From Chelatococcus albus (lineage in GTDB: Bacteria > Pseudomonadota > Alphaproteobacteria > Rhizobiales > Beijerinckiaceae): 64,000 nucleotides of DNA. The position numbers and the translations under genes are program-made. The notes beneath the pieces are model-generated. The model did not search any database, was not told the origin of the DNA, and was given only the letters and a program-made list of their open reading frames with translations. Below, one piece after another: positions 9,588 through 22,104 of this stretch (position 1 is its first letter; every line of letters starts with the position of its first letter). The stretch is from positions 124,001-188,000 of the forward strand of contig NZ_JASJEV010000002.1 in assembly GCF_030067675.1 (NCBI RefSeq), read 5' to 3'.

Positions 9588-9617
9588 TTGACTCGCCGCC
9601 GCTCCTGTCCCTACTGA
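9588..9617 (+). promoter_or_regulatory. Candidate metX promoter
   Basis: TTGACT at 9588-9593 and TACTGA at 9612-9617 with an 18-base spacer. This places transcription start near 9624, inside the near-palindrome at 9622-9637, about 60 bases before metX. Confidence 0.4.
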
Positions 9618-9621
9618 ATGG

Positions 9622-9637
9622 GTTCGGTATATCGAAC
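9622..9637 (+). promoter_or_regulatory. Near-palindromic operator candidate upstream of metX
   Basis: GTTCG (9622-9626) and CGAAC (9633-9637) flank GTATAT, giving a 16-base site with 14 of 16 positions palindromic. It overlaps the predicted transcription start of metX, a position suited to a repressor that senses methionine-cycle metabolites. The regulator is unknown. Confidence 0.35.
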
Positions 9638-9684
9638 GTCACGAGCGTCACGCAAAACGCATCCGCTCCGGAGCCGCAGAGCCA

Positions 9685-10854
9685 ATGCCGACCGGCGCCG
9701 CCACCGCCATCGTCCCGTCCTCGCAGGTCGACGACCCGGCGAGCCCCGTGGTGCGCTTCGGGTGGGACCGGCCGCTGGTGCTCGATTCCGGGGCCCGGCT
9801 CGCGCCCTGGCAGATCGCCTACCAGACCTACGGCACGTTGAACGCCGCGCGCAGCAATGCCCTGCTCGTCTGCCATGCGCTCACCGGCGACCAGCACGTG
9901 GCCAACACCCATCCGGTGACGGGCAAGCCCGGGTGGTGGGAGACGCTGGTGGGGCCCGGCAAGCCCCTGGACACCGAACGCTTCTTCATCATCTGTTCCA
10001 ACGTCGTCGGCGGCTGCCTCGGCACCACGGGGCCCGCCTCGGTCAATCCGCAGACGGGCAGGCCCTGGGGCATCGACTTTCCCCTCGTCACCATCCGCGA
10101 CATGGTGCGGGCGCAGGCGATGCTCCTCGACCATCTTGGCATCGACACGCTGTTCTGCGTCGCCGGCGGCTCGATGGGCGGCATGCAGGTGCTGCAATGG
10201 GCGGCGAGCTATCCCGAGCGCGTCTTCGCCGCTGTGCCGATCGCCACCGCGGCGATCCATTCGGCGCAGAACATCGCCTTCCACGAGGTTGGCCGGCAGG
10301 CGGTGATGGCCGACCCGGACTGGCACGGCGGGCGCTACCTCGAGGCGGGGGTGAAGCCCGCAAAGGGGCTCGCGGTGGCGCGCATGGGCGCGCACATCAC
10401 CTACCTGTCGGAGGCGGCGCTGCACCGCAAGTTCGGGCGTCGCCTGCAGGACCGCGACGCGCCGACCTTTTCCTTCGACGCCGACTTCCAGGTAGAGAGC
10501 TACCTGCGCTACCAGGGCGAAGCCTTCGTCGAACGTTTCGACGCCAACAGCTATCTCTACGTGACGCGGGCGATGGACTATTTCGATCTCGCCGCCGACT
10601 ACGGCGGGGTGCTTGCCAACGCCTTCCGCGGCACGCGCACGCGCTTCTGCGTTGCCTCCTTCACCTCCGACTGGCTGTTTCCGACCTCCGATTCCCGCAG
10701 TCTCGTGCACGCGCTCAACGCTGCCGGCGCCTCGGTGAGCTTCGTCGAGATCGAGAGCGACAAGGGGCATGACGCCTTTCTCCTCGACGAGCCGGTGCTG
10801 TCCGCGACGGTGCGCGGGTTCATCGACGCCGCCGCGAGGGCCCGGGGCCTGTGA
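9685..10854 (+). CDS. metX: Homoserine O-acetyltransferase MetX
   Basis: A 389-residue alpha/beta-hydrolase-fold acyltransferase that acetylates homoserine with acetyl-CoA, the first committed step of methionine synthesis by direct sulfhydrylation or transsulfuration. The nucleophile is S163 in AGGSMGGMQ; the Asp of the triad is in the [10 protein letters not shown] region and the His in [10 protein letters not shown]. The ATG at 9685 gives the family length. A metW gene follows within 8 bases, the usual alphaproteobacterial pairing. Some MetX-type enzymes use succinyl-CoA instead, so donor specificity is inferred. Confidence 0.92.
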   Translation: MPTGAATAIVPSSQVDDPASPVVRFGWDRPLVLDSGARLAPWQIAYQTYGTLNAARSNALLVCHALTGDQHVANTHPVTGKPGWWETLVGPGKPLDTERFFIICSNVVGGCLGTTGPASVNPQTGRPWGIDFPLVTIRDMVRAQAMLLDHLGIDTLFCVAGGSMGGMQVLQWAASYPERVFAAVPIATAAIHSAQNIAFHEVGRQAVMADPDWHGGRYLEAGVKPAKGLAVARMGAHITYLSEAALHRKFGRRLQDRDAPTFSFDADFQVESYLRYQGEAFVERFDANSYLYVTRAMDYFDLAADYGGVLANAFRGTRTRFCVASFTSDWLFPTSDSRSLVHALNAAGASVSFVEIESDKGHDAFLLDEPVLSATVRGFIDAAARARGL

Positions 10855-10862
10855 GGGAGCCG

Positions 10863-11513
10863 ATGCCGACCGACCCGCGCAGCCTGGCCGGAGCCCTGAG
10901 CTCTCCGGCCGCGACCCGCATCGATCTCCTCTTCGTTGCCGATCTGGTGGAGCCCGGCGCCCGCGTGCTCGACGTCGGCTGCGGCGACGGCGCGCTCCTG
11001 CAGCTCCTGGCCGAGCGGCGCGGTGTCGACGGGCGCGGCATCGAACTGTCGCGCGAAGGGGTGAGCCAATGCGTCGCCCGCGGCCTCTCCGTCATCCAGG
11101 GGGACGCCGACATCGACCTCGCGGACTATCCGGACGATGCCTTCGACTATGTCATTCTGTCGCAGACCATCCAGGCCATGCGTCGCCCGCGCGTCGTGCT
11201 GGAGCACATGCTGCGCATCGGGCGGCGCGCCATCGTGTCCTTCCCGAACTTCGGCCACTGGCGCATCCGCCTGGAACTGGCGTTGAAGGGCCGCATGCCG
11301 GTGACCGAGAACCTGCCCTATTCCTGGTACGACACGCCCAACATCCACTTCTGCACCATCCGCGACTTCGTCGCCCTGTGCGACGGGGTGGGCGCGCGCA
11401 TGGAACGGGCGGTGGCGTTCGATTCCGGCGGGCAGCCGGTGCGCGTCAGCGTGCCCTGGTGGGTGTGGAACCTCTTCGGTGAGCAGGCGGTCTTCCTCCT
11501 GCGACGCAATTGA
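10863..11513 (+). CDS. metW: Methionine biosynthesis protein MetW
   Basis: A 216-residue SAM-methyltransferase-fold protein with the motif VLDVGCGDGALL near residues 36-47 and the MetW-specific stretches SQTIQAMRRP and ENLPYSWYDTPNIHFCT. MetW is always found with MetX and is reported to stimulate homoserine acylation; a methyltransferase reaction has not been established. I take the ATG at 10863, preceded by GAGGGAG; a GTG at 10851 overlapping the metX stop would add 4 residues. Confidence 0.9.
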   Translation: MPTDPRSLAGALSSPAATRIDLLFVADLVEPGARVLDVGCGDGALLQLLAERRGVDGRGIELSREGVSQCVARGLSVIQGDADIDLADYPDDAFDYVILSQTIQAMRRPRVVLEHMLRIGRRAIVSFPNFGHWRIRLELALKGRMPVTENLPYSWYDTPNIHFCTIRDFVALCDGVGARMERAVAFDSGGQPVRVSVPWWVWNLFGEQAVFLLRRN

Positions 11514-11565
11514 GCGCGGCCGTTACGGGCAGAGAAGCTGTTTGCGAGGGCATTGGCGGCCTGCC

Positions 11566-12456
11566 ATGAACGACAACTCGCTTGTCCTGACAGCGGACAT
11601 GTCCCGCAACGACGCGTTGCGGCGGCTCCGCCGTGCCTTCGCTGCGGCCGGCATCGACACGCCGGGCCTCGATGCCCGCATCCTCCTTGCCGATACGCTC
11701 GGGCTCCCGGCCGCAGCGCTCGTCACCGAGGGCGAGCAGCCGATCGGCGCCGACGGGGCCGCCCGGCTGGCCGAGCGGGCACGCCGGCGCCTCGCGCGTG
11801 AACCGGTGGCGCGCATCCTCGGCGAGCATGAGTTCTGGGGCCTTTCCTTCCGGTTGTCGCCGGCGACGCTGGTGCCGCGGCCCGATACGGAGACGCTCGT
11901 TGCCGCCGTACTCGAGCGCCTGCGCCGTCAGCGGCGCACGGGTGCCCGGCTGCGGCTGCTCGACCTCGGCACGGGCACCGGCTGCATCCTCGTCGCGCTG
12001 CTCAGCGAGCTGCCGGCGGCGGTCGGCATCGGCGTCGACCGTTCGGTGGAGGCGGCGTTGACCGCCCGCGGCAACGCCGCCCGCAACGGCGTCGGCGCGC
12101 GGGCACTGTTCCTCGTCGGCGACTGGGGGGAGCCGCTCGCCGGCGGCTTCGACGTTGTCGTCTCGAACCCGCCCTATATCGAGAGTGCCGCCATCGCGGA
12201 CCTCGACGCCGAGGTGCGTGAGCACGATCCAAGGCTTGCCCTCGACGGCGGGGCGGATGGCCTTGCCGCCTATCGGGCCATCGCGGCCGATCTGCCCCGC
12301 CTCCTGGCCCCGGGCGGCATCGCGGCGCTCGAGGTCGGGCTCGGGCAAGACCTAGCGGTTGCGGCGCTTCTGGCCGGGGCGGGGCTCGGCGAAGGGGCCG
12401 CGATCGCCGACCTCTCCGGCGTTCCCCGGGTGGTGGTCGGGCAAAAGGCACATTGA
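11566..12456 (+). CDS. prmC: Release-factor glutamine methyltransferase PrmC
   Basis: A 296-residue N5-glutamine methyltransferase that modifies the GGQ glutamine of class I release factors. An N-terminal helical domain (about 12-85) is followed by the SAM domain with LLDLGTGTGC (131-140) and the diagnostic NPPY (201-204). Its substrate PrfA is encoded about 4.5 kb away but on the opposite strand; in related genomes prmC normally sits directly after prfA. The start at 11566 is chosen for length; an in-frame ATG at 11599 is an alternative. Confidence 0.9.
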   Translation: MNDNSLVLTADMSRNDALRRLRRAFAAAGIDTPGLDARILLADTLGLPAAALVTEGEQPIGADGAARLAERARRRLAREPVARILGEHEFWGLSFRLSPATLVPRPDTETLVAAVLERLRRQRRTGARLRLLDLGTGTGCILVALLSELPAAVGIGVDRSVEAALTARGNAARNGVGARALFLVGDWGEPLAGGFDVVVSNPPYIESAAIADLDAEVREHDPRLALDGGADGLAAYRAIAADLPRLLAPGGIAALEVGLGQDLAVAALLAGAGLGEGAAIADLSGVPRVVVGQKAH

Positions 12457-12905
12457 GTCGCAGGAAGCCGCCGGCCGCCGGTGCAAAAATGGCTTGGCGG
12501 ACGGGCGCAAAGCGGTTAGTGTCCGCCTAGACATCGCGCTCGGCGACGCAAGGACGAAGGGTCATCAAGCCCCGTCGTGATCGCGAAATGACCTCCGGGT
12601 TTAGCGCGAATTTTGTGAGTCTTCGGTGTGCCGGGTCGTGAGCGGTCCGGCTGGAGCGTCGGACGACGGGGCGACGAAGTCCGACGCGGCCGAACAGTGT
12701 CCAGAGAGCACAGGGCTTGGGTGCTCACGGCCCTCAACGCTCGTGGCCCTGGGAGCGGCATCCGCGGTTGCATGGCGAGGATGGCGGGCGAACCTCGATG
12801 GATTCGGCATGCGTGCCGGATGGTCCGGACGATCCGTGGATGCGGCGTCCGATCGAGCGCGACCGTGGACGTGCAGAGTAAGCAAGACCTCCAAAGAGAC
12901 AGTCG
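12457..12905. other. Long leader region of the DUF4167 gene
   Basis: About 450 bases between prmC and the DUF4167 gene with no gene I can support. A promoter-like pair near its 5' end (12494-12522) would give a leader of roughly 375 nucleotides. Several GC-rich inverted repeats are visible, for example GGCGGAC (12496-12502) with GTCCGCC (12521-12527), and the segment near 12815-12870 is also self-complementary. An open frame from a GTG at 12628 ends at 12909 overlapping the downstream ATG as ATGA, but it has no recognisable protein features. Confidence 0.5.
12494..12522 (+). promoter_or_regulatory. Candidate promoter for the DUF4167 gene
   Basis: TTGGCG at 12494-12499 and TAGTGT at 12517-12522 with a 17-base spacer, lying within an inverted repeat (arms 12496-12502 and 12521-12527). 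Confidence 0.35.
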
Positions 12906-13814
12906 ATGAGACCAGGTCAGAACAGGCGCATGCGGGGACGCAACCGCAAGGGTCCCAATCCGCTGACGCGGAGCTACGAGTCGAACGGTCCCGACGTGAA
13001 GATCCGCGGGACGGCCCAGCACATCGCCGAGAAATACAGCCAGCTCGCGCGCGATGCCCAGGCGTCCGGCGATCCGATCGCCGCCGAGAACTATTTCCAG
13101 CACGCCGAGCACTACTTCCGCATCATCGCCGCGGCCCAGGCCCAGTTCCAGCAGACCTACGGCGGTGGGCAGCGCCCCTTCGACGAGGAGCGCGAGGAGG
13201 GCGAGAGCGAGGAGGCGGCGACCTACGGCTACGGCCAGCCGCAGCCGGCGGTCTACGAGCTCGGCGCGCCGCAGCCGGATGTGCGGGGCGGCCAGGGCTT
13301 TGCCCAGGGCGAGGACGAGGGCTTCGTCCCGCGCCAGGAGCAACGGCAGGAGCCGCGCCAGGATTATCAGCGCGAGCCGCGCGGCGGCGACCGCAACTTC
13401 GGCGATCGGCCCTATCAGGAGCGGCAGGGCCGGGCCTTCCAGGAGCGGGGCGAGCGCAGGCCGTTCCACGATCGCCAGGACCGGCCCGAGCGCCCCGAGC
13501 GCCGCGAGCGCTTCCGCAACGGTGAGCGGCGCCAGCAGCAGGGCGGCTTCCAGCCGACGGCTGCGGCCGAGGGCTCGGAGGAGGCCGCGCAGGCGGCTCT
13601 GCCGGCCTTCCTGACCACGCCGGTACGCACGCCGATCGCGGTCGACAACGCGCCTGAGCCCGCTGAGGTGCCGGCGACGGTCGCCGCGCCCGCGGTCGAG
13701 GAGGCGGAGGCGACGCCGCGTCCGCGCCGTCGCCGTACCACGCGCACGCGTGCAGCCACCGCCGAGAACGGCGACAGCCCGGCGGTCGACGCGGGTGTGC
13801 CGGCCGGCGAGTGA
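12906..13814 (+). CDS. DUF4167 protein, Arg/Gln-rich, RNA-binding-like
   Basis: A 302-residue protein. The first about 85 residues are the conserved DUF4167 domain: a basic start (RRMRGRNRKGPNPLTRSYES), then a helical region (AEKYSQLARDAQASGDPIAAEN, HYFRII). The rest is low complexity and probably disordered, very rich in Arg, Gln, Glu and Pro (about 140-215), ending in a basic patch RPRRRRTTRTRA. The composition suggests nucleic-acid binding. The family is essentially alphaproteobacterial and of unknown function; its usual position beside prmC/prfA and clpB suggests a link to translation or proteostasis, which is inference. Confidence 0.8.
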   Translation: MRPGQNRRMRGRNRKGPNPLTRSYESNGPDVKIRGTAQHIAEKYSQLARDAQASGDPIAAENYFQHAEHYFRIIAAAQAQFQQTYGGGQRPFDEEREEGESEEAATYGYGQPQPAVYELGAPQPDVRGGQGFAQGEDEGFVPRQEQRQEPRQDYQREPRGGDRNFGDRPYQERQGRAFQERGERRPFHDRQDRPERPERRERFRNGERRQQQGGFQPTAAAEGSEEAAQAALPAFLTTPVRTPIAVDNAPEPAEVPATVAAPAVEEAEATPRPRRRRTTRTRAATAENGDSPAVDAGVPAGE

Positions 13815-13847
13815 GCGGCCGCGCCCGTGTTGGTGTCGATCCTCGCG

Positions 13848-13875
13848 AAGGGAGGGCCTCGAGCCCTCCTTTTTC
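13848..13875 (+). terminator. Rho-independent terminator after the DUF4167 gene
   Basis: GGAGGGC (13851-13857), loop CTCGA, GCCCTCC (13863-13869), followed by five Ts. It lies 36 bases after the DUF4167 stop and separates that gene from clpB. Confidence 0.85.
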
Positions 13876-13976
13876 ATTTCGGAGAGGGCTCGTGCCCTCG
13901 CTCGCTGCGTCCTGCCTCCCCGTATCGCGGCCATGCTGAGGCACTTCGCCGCCATGCGCGGTGGAACCGGCGGCCC

Positions 13977-14006
13977 CTTGTTGTTGCGCCCATGCCACAC
14001 CTACAT
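13977..14006 (+). promoter_or_regulatory. Candidate heat-shock (RpoH) promoter of clpB
   Basis: CCCTTG ending at 13980 and CCTACAT at 14000-14006, 19 bases apart, approximate the sigma-32 pattern of CTTG and CCCCAT-type boxes. It lies about 110 bases upstream of clpB, a classical heat-shock gene. The -10 half is imperfect. Confidence 0.4.
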
Positions 14007-14117
14007 ACGGTCGACGCGACCGCCTGAGGGGGGCCGCGTTGCGGCGAAGTCCGCTTGTCGTGGGGAGCGCGGTCCGGGCATGGTTTCGACGGACAGCGCG
14101 GCCTCGAGGAGGATCGC

Positions 14118-16739
<2,622 letters not shown>

Positions 16740-16828
16740 TGCGGCCGGCTCCCCGAAGGGGGAAAAGGGGCGCGTGACCGCCGTCGCGGCTGGTAGATGG
16801 CGCGCAGCGCGTCTTCCGCGTGAACCGC

Positions 16829-16876
16829 CCCCCGTCACCCCGGAAGCCGCTCACGCGGCTTCCGGGGTGACGGGGG
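16829..16876. terminator. Perfect long hairpin between convergent clpB and prfA
   Basis: Arms of at least 20 bases (up to 22: 16829-16850 and 16855-16876) with loop TCAC. The core arm reads CGTCACCCCGGAAGCCGC. It lies between the 3' ends of clpB and prfA and may end transcription from both sides; a short TTTT follows at 16881-16884 on the + strand. The perfect arms are also compatible with a dispersed palindromic (REP-like) element. Confidence 0.7.
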
Positions 16877-16976
16877 ATGGTTTTCGCGCTGACACGGTTG
16901 CGACATGAAGGGGGGCGGTGCGCGGCCCCTGACCTGGACGCTCGACTTGGGCGCCGACTGGCGCGAAAGCACCGCC

Positions 16977-18068
<1,092 letters not shown>

Positions 18069-18165
18069 GGTTCGGCGACCTGGTCATGCGACAGGAAGGC
18101 GGTCGGGCCGGGCCGGACCGCCCCGCCGACCCCGCTCGCGCGGTGATCGGCTGCGGGTTTCGATG

Positions 18166-18194
18166 GGTCCGCACGCGCAGGCGACGTGCGGACC
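18166..18194 (-). terminator. Hairpin between ptsP and prfA
   Basis: Perfect 10-base arms GGTCCGCACG (18166-18175) and CGTGCGGACC (18185-18194) with a 9-base loop. There is no T-run on the minus strand, so it may attenuate or stabilise rather than fully terminate. Confidence 0.4.
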
Positions 18195-18225
18195 TGGGGG
18201 CGATCCCGCCGGAACGGGACCTATT

Positions 18226-20493
18226 CTAAACCGGAATGCCGTGGGCCGAGGCGAAGGCGGCGAGCGCCTGCCGCAGGCTGCCGTGATGGCTGCCGTCGGC
18301 GAGGAGCCGCTCGAGCTCGGCCGCCACCGCGCCGACGTCGGCCTTGAGCAGCATGGCCTTCACCGGCCCGACAGCGGCCGGCGACATGGACAGCGACCGG
18401 AAACCGAGCCCGATGAGCGCAAGCGCCTCGAGGGGCTTGCCACCCATCTCGCCGCAGACGGTGGCCGGGCATCCCGCCGCCTTCGCCCGGTCGGCGATGG
18501 TCTTGAGCGCCCGCAGCCCGGGCGCGCTCAGGGGATCGAAGCGGTGAGCGACCTGCCGGTTCTCCCGGTCGGCGGCGAAGAGGAACTGCATCAGGTCGTT
18601 CGAGCCGACGGACAGGAAGTCGGCGCGCGCAGCGATCTCGTCGATCTGGAAGAGGAGCGAGGGCACCTCCACCATGACGCCGAGGGCGAGATCCTCCGGC
18701 ACGGAGTAGCCGTGCTTGACGAGATGCGCCCGCTCGCGCTCGACGATGGCCTTCGCCCGCTCGAACTCGTCGACGGTCGCCACCATCGGGAACATGATCT
18801 TGAGCCTGCGCCCGGCGCTCGCCTTGAGGAGCGCGCGGACCTGCGAGCGCAGGAGGCCCGGCCGGTCGAGGCCGATGCGGATCGCGCGCCAGCCGAGCGC
18901 GGGGTTCTCCTCCTCGACCTTCTGCATGTAGGGCAGCACCTTGTCGCCGCCGATGTCGAGGGTGCGGAAGGTGACGTCGTGGCCGTTGGCGGCGGCCAGA
19001 ACCTGGGCGTAGAGCGCCTGCTGCTCGCCGGTGGTCGGCATGCGCTCGGCGATCATGAACTGCAATTCGGTGCGGAACAGGCCGATGCCCTCCGCTCCGG
19101 TCTCCTCGAGATGCGGCAGATCGACCAGAAGCCCCGCGTTGATGTGCAGGGCGATCCTCTCGCCGTCCTTGGTGACGCTCGGGACGTCGCGCAGCCGGCG
19201 GTACTGCGCCTGCCGGCGGGCGCGCAGGCGGGCCTTCTCGGCATAGGCCGCCTCGACGTCGGGCGCCGGGCGGATCTGTACCTCGCCCATGGCGCCGTCG
19301 ACGATGATGGCGTCGCCGGGCTCGACGAGGCTCGTGATGTTCTCGACTTCGCCGACCGCCGGGATGCCGAGGGCGCGCGCGACGATGGCGATGTGGCTCG
19401 TCGGCCCGCCTTCCTCCAGCACGACGCCGCGCAGGCGCGAGCGGTCGTAGTCGAGGAGGGCGGCCGGCCCCATGGAGCGGGCCACGAGGATCGCGTTGTC
19501 CGGCAGGTCCTCCCGGGCGGCGCCGAAATGTGCGCCGGCCAGGGTGTGCAGGAGGCGGTTGGCGAGATCTTCGAGGTCGTGCAGTCGCTCGCGCAGATAG
19601 GGGTCGGTCTGGCGCAGGAGCTTGGCGCGCGTGTCGGACTGCACGCGCTCCACGGCCGCCTCCGCCGTGAGGCCGGTCATGACCGCCTCCCGGATGCGGC
19701 GGATCCAGCCCTGGTCGTTGGCGAACATGCGCACGGTCTCGAGCACGTCCCGGTGTTCGCCGTGGTGGGCCACGTCGCCGCGCTCGACGAGCTTGTCGAT
19801 CGCCGCCCGCATCGCCTCGATGGCGCGTTCGAGGCGTCCGATTTCGCGGTTGACGTCCTCGGCGATGAGGTCCTTCACCACGATGCGCGGCTCGTGCAGG
19901 ACGACATGGCCGAGCCCCACCCCGTCGGCCAGCGCCACGCCACGCTGGTGCAGGGCGCGGCGGATGGCTATGTCCGCCCCGGGGGGGGCGAGCGCCTGCA
20001 GCTCGCCCGAGGCGATCATCTCGGCGATGACCATCGCCGTCGTCTGCAGCGCTTCGATCTCCTCCTCGCTGTAGGAGCGGTGCGCCTTGTTCTGCACGAC
20101 GAGCACGCCGAGCGTGTTGCCGGCGCGCAGGATGGGGACGCCGAGGAAGGCGTGGTAGATCTCCTCGCCCGTCTCCGGCTTGTAGGAGAAGGCCGGATGC
20201 GTCTGGGCATCGGAGAGCGCCAGCGGTTCGGCCTCGCGGGCGATGAGGCCGACGAGGCCCTCGCCGGCGCGCATGGTGGTGAGGTGGACGGCCTCGCGCT
20301 TCAGGCCTTCCGTGGCATAGAGCTCAAGCGTCCCGTCGGCGCGCAGCACGTAGACCGAGCAGACCTCGGCCACCATGTTGGCGGCGATCAGGACGACGAT
20401 CTTGTCGAGTCTCTCCTGCGCGCTGACCGGCTCCGCCATGACCTCACGGAGGCGGCGCAACAGAACGCGCGGGCCACCCAGAGCGCCTCGCAT
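18226..20493 (-). CDS. ptsP: Phosphoenolpyruvate-protein phosphotransferase PtsP (EI-Ntr)
   Basis: A 755-residue Enzyme I of the nitrogen PTS. An N-terminal GAF domain (about 20-160) precedes the phosphohistidine domain, with the active His at about 367 in GGPTSHIAIVARALG, and a C-terminal PEP-binding barrel with SVGSNDLMQF near residue 630. It transfers phosphate from PEP to NPr and then EIIA-Ntr, a regulatory chain linking nitrogen and carbon status to processes such as potassium transport and PHB. The start MRGALGGPRV is the family's usual N-terminus. Confidence 0.94.
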   Translation of the reverse strand: MRGALGGPRVLLRRLREVMAEPVSAQERLDKIVVLIAANMVAEVCSVYVLRADGTLELYATEGLKREAVHLTTMRAGEGLVGLIAREAEPLALSDAQTHPAFSYKPETGEEIYHAFLGVPILRAGNTLGVLVVQNKAHRSYSEEEIEALQTTAMVIAEMIASGELQALAPPGADIAIRRALHQRGVALADGVGLGHVVLHEPRIVVKDLIAEDVNREIGRLERAIEAMRAAIDKLVERGDVAHHGEHRDVLETVRMFANDQGWIRRIREAVMTGLTAEAAVERVQSDTRAKLLRQTDPYLRERLHDLEDLANRLLHTLAGAHFGAAREDLPDNAILVARSMGPAALLDYDRSRLRGVVLEEGGPTSHIAIVARALGIPAVGEVENITSLVEPGDAIIVDGAMGEVQIRPAPDVEAAYAEKARLRARRQAQYRRLRDVPSVTKDGERIALHINAGLLVDLPHLEETGAEGIGLFRTELQFMIAERMPTTGEQQALYAQVLAAANGHDVTFRTLDIGGDKVLPYMQKVEEENPALGWRAIRIGLDRPGLLRSQVRALLKASAGRRLKIMFPMVATVDEFERAKAIVERERAHLVKHGYSVPEDLALGVMVEVPSLLFQIDEIAARADFLSVGSNDLMQFLFAADRENRQVAHRFDPLSAPGLRALKTIADRAKAAGCPATVCGEMGGKPLEALALIGLGFRSLSMSPAAVGPVKAMLLKADVGAVAAELERLLADGSHHGSLRQALAAFASAHGIPV

Positions 20494-20695
20494 CAGCCGG
20501 TTCCCGTGCTGCGGCCCGCCGCGCGGGGCGGACCGACGAAGGCTGGGACGAGGAGCCGGCGAACCCGTTCCGCCGACCCCGCCACACAGTCATGAAGCCC
20601 GTATAGCGAAGGACTTGCCGCGACCGCAAGCCGTCGAAACAACGACGTTCCGCCGCTGGCTGATCCCTGCGGCGGAACCGTGCCCGGCCGCCGCC

Positions 20696-21937
20696 TCACG
20701 CCGCCTTGTCGAGGCCGTAGAGCGAGTGCAGCGTGCGCACCGCGAGTTCCGTATAGGCCGCGTCGATGAGGAGCGAGAACTTGATCTCCGAGGTGGTGAT
20801 GGCGCGGATGTTGATGCCCTTCTCGGCCAGGGCCCGGAAGGCGCGGGCGGCGACGCCGGCGTGGCTGCGCATGCCGACACCGATCGCCGAGATCTTCACG
20901 ACATCGGTCGCGCCCTGCAGCGAGGCGTAGCCGATCCTGTCGCGCACGCCCTCGAGAATCGTCTTGGCCCGCTCGTAGTCGGCGGTGGGCACGGTGAAGG
21001 TGATGTCGGTCGTCACCGTGTCGTCGGACACGACCTGGATGATCATGTCGACATTGATGCTGGCGTCCGCCAGGGGCCCGAAGATGGCGGCGGCCACGCC
21101 CGGCTTGTCGGCGACGCGGCGGAGCGTGATCTGAGCTTCGTCCTTGGAGTAGGCGATGCCGGTGATGATCTGCTGTTCCACGATGTCTTCCTCGTCGCAG
21201 ATGAGGGTGCCGGGCTTCGGATCGGCCGGATCGTCGAAGCTCGAGCGCACGAAGGTCTTCACGTTGTGGATCATGGCAAGCTCGACCGAGCGGACCTGCA
21301 GCACCTTGGCGCCGAGGGAGGCCATCTCCAGCATCTCCTCGAAGGAGACGCGGTCGAGGCGGCGCGCCTGCGGCACGATGCGCGGATCGGTCGTGTAGAC
21401 GCCGTCGACATCCGTGTAGATGTCGCAGCGGTCGGCCTGGATGGCCGCGGCGAGCGCCACTGCGCTCGTGTCAGAGCCGCCGCGGCCGAGCGTCGAGATG
21501 CGCCCCGTCGGTCTGTGGATGCCCTGGAAGCCGGAGACGACGGCGACCTCGCCGCGCTCGTTGAAATGCTGGATGATCTTCGAGCCGTCGATGCCGGTGA
21601 TGCGCGCGGCGCCGTGCGCCCCGTCGGTCTCGATCGGGATCTGCCAGCCCTGCCAGGAGCGGGCCGGAATGCCCATGTCCTGCAACGTGATGGCGAGGAG
21701 GCCCGAGGTGACCTGCTCCCCCGAAGCGACCACCGTGTCATACTCGCGGGCGTCGTGCAGGACGGAGGCGTCGCGGCACCAGCCGACGAGCTCGTTGGTC
21801 TTGCCCGACATGGCCGAGACGACGACGGCCACCTCGTGGCCCGCGTCGATCTCGCGTTTGACGTGCCGGGCCACGTTGCGGATGCGTTCGATATTGGCGA
21901 CGGACGTGCCGCCGAACTTCATCACCAGACGGGCCAT
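20696..21937 (-). CDS. lysC: Aspartate kinase
   Basis: A 413-residue aspartokinase, phosphorylating aspartate at the head of the lysine, threonine and methionine pathways. The N-terminal kinase motif is VMKFGGTSVAN (5-15), with SGFQGI and the RGGSDTSA region for substrate and ATP; two C-terminal ACT domains (about 265-410) are the sites for feedback control by lysine and/or threonine. It is divergent from ubiG and upstream of ptsP, from which it is separated by about 200 bases. Confidence 0.95.
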   Translation of the reverse strand: MARLVMKFGGTSVANIERIRNVARHVKREIDAGHEVAVVVSAMSGKTNELVGWCRDASVLHDAREYDTVVASGEQVTSGLLAITLQDMGIPARSWQGWQIPIETDGAHGAARITGIDGSKIIQHFNERGEVAVVSGFQGIHRPTGRISTLGRGGSDTSAVALAAAIQADRCDIYTDVDGVYTTDPRIVPQARRLDRVSFEEMLEMASLGAKVLQVRSVELAMIHNVKTFVRSSFDDPADPKPGTLICDEEDIVEQQIITGIAYSKDEAQITLRRVADKPGVAAAIFGPLADASINVDMIIQVVSDDTVTTDITFTVPTADYERAKTILEGVRDRIGYASLQGATDVVKISAIGVGMRSHAGVAARAFRALAEKGINIRAITTSEIKFSLLIDAAYTELAVRTLHSLYGLDKAA

Positions 21938-22104
21938 GGCAGGATCAATCTCGGGCTCGACGGAGAGCGAGGGCTGGAGGCTCAGGAAGCCCCTCGCGAC
22001 GATACGGGCGGCGCCCGCCGCGCAAAAGGCGCGTATAGATGACGGCGACGCCCGACTCTGTCAACGCGACGGAGGGTGGCGGCGCGGGGTTCGAGGAGGA
22101 CGAC

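Larger units (their letters stand above)
9386..9684. other. Divergent interval between the chorismate mutase gene and metX
   Basis: About 300 bases without a supported gene. It holds a promoter-like pair and a near-palindrome upstream of metX (listed separately). I looked for the conserved cores of SAM riboswitches, which often precede metX in alphaproteobacteria, and did not find them. Confidence 0.6.

Noticed and set aside
9386-9684. SAM riboswitch upstream of metX
   Set aside because: I searched by eye for the conserved SAM-II and SAM-V cores and found none. A covariance-model search would be decisive.
12628-12909. 93-codon frame ending in ATGA at the DUF4167 start, as an independent gene
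   Set aside because: The GTG start has no good ribosome site and the product is a featureless basic sequence. It is kept only as a possible leader in the findings.
20696-21937. Internal second start in lysC giving a separate beta subunit
   Set aside because: Some aspartokinases have this, but I see no convincing internal ribosome site before a suitable ATG/GTG here.
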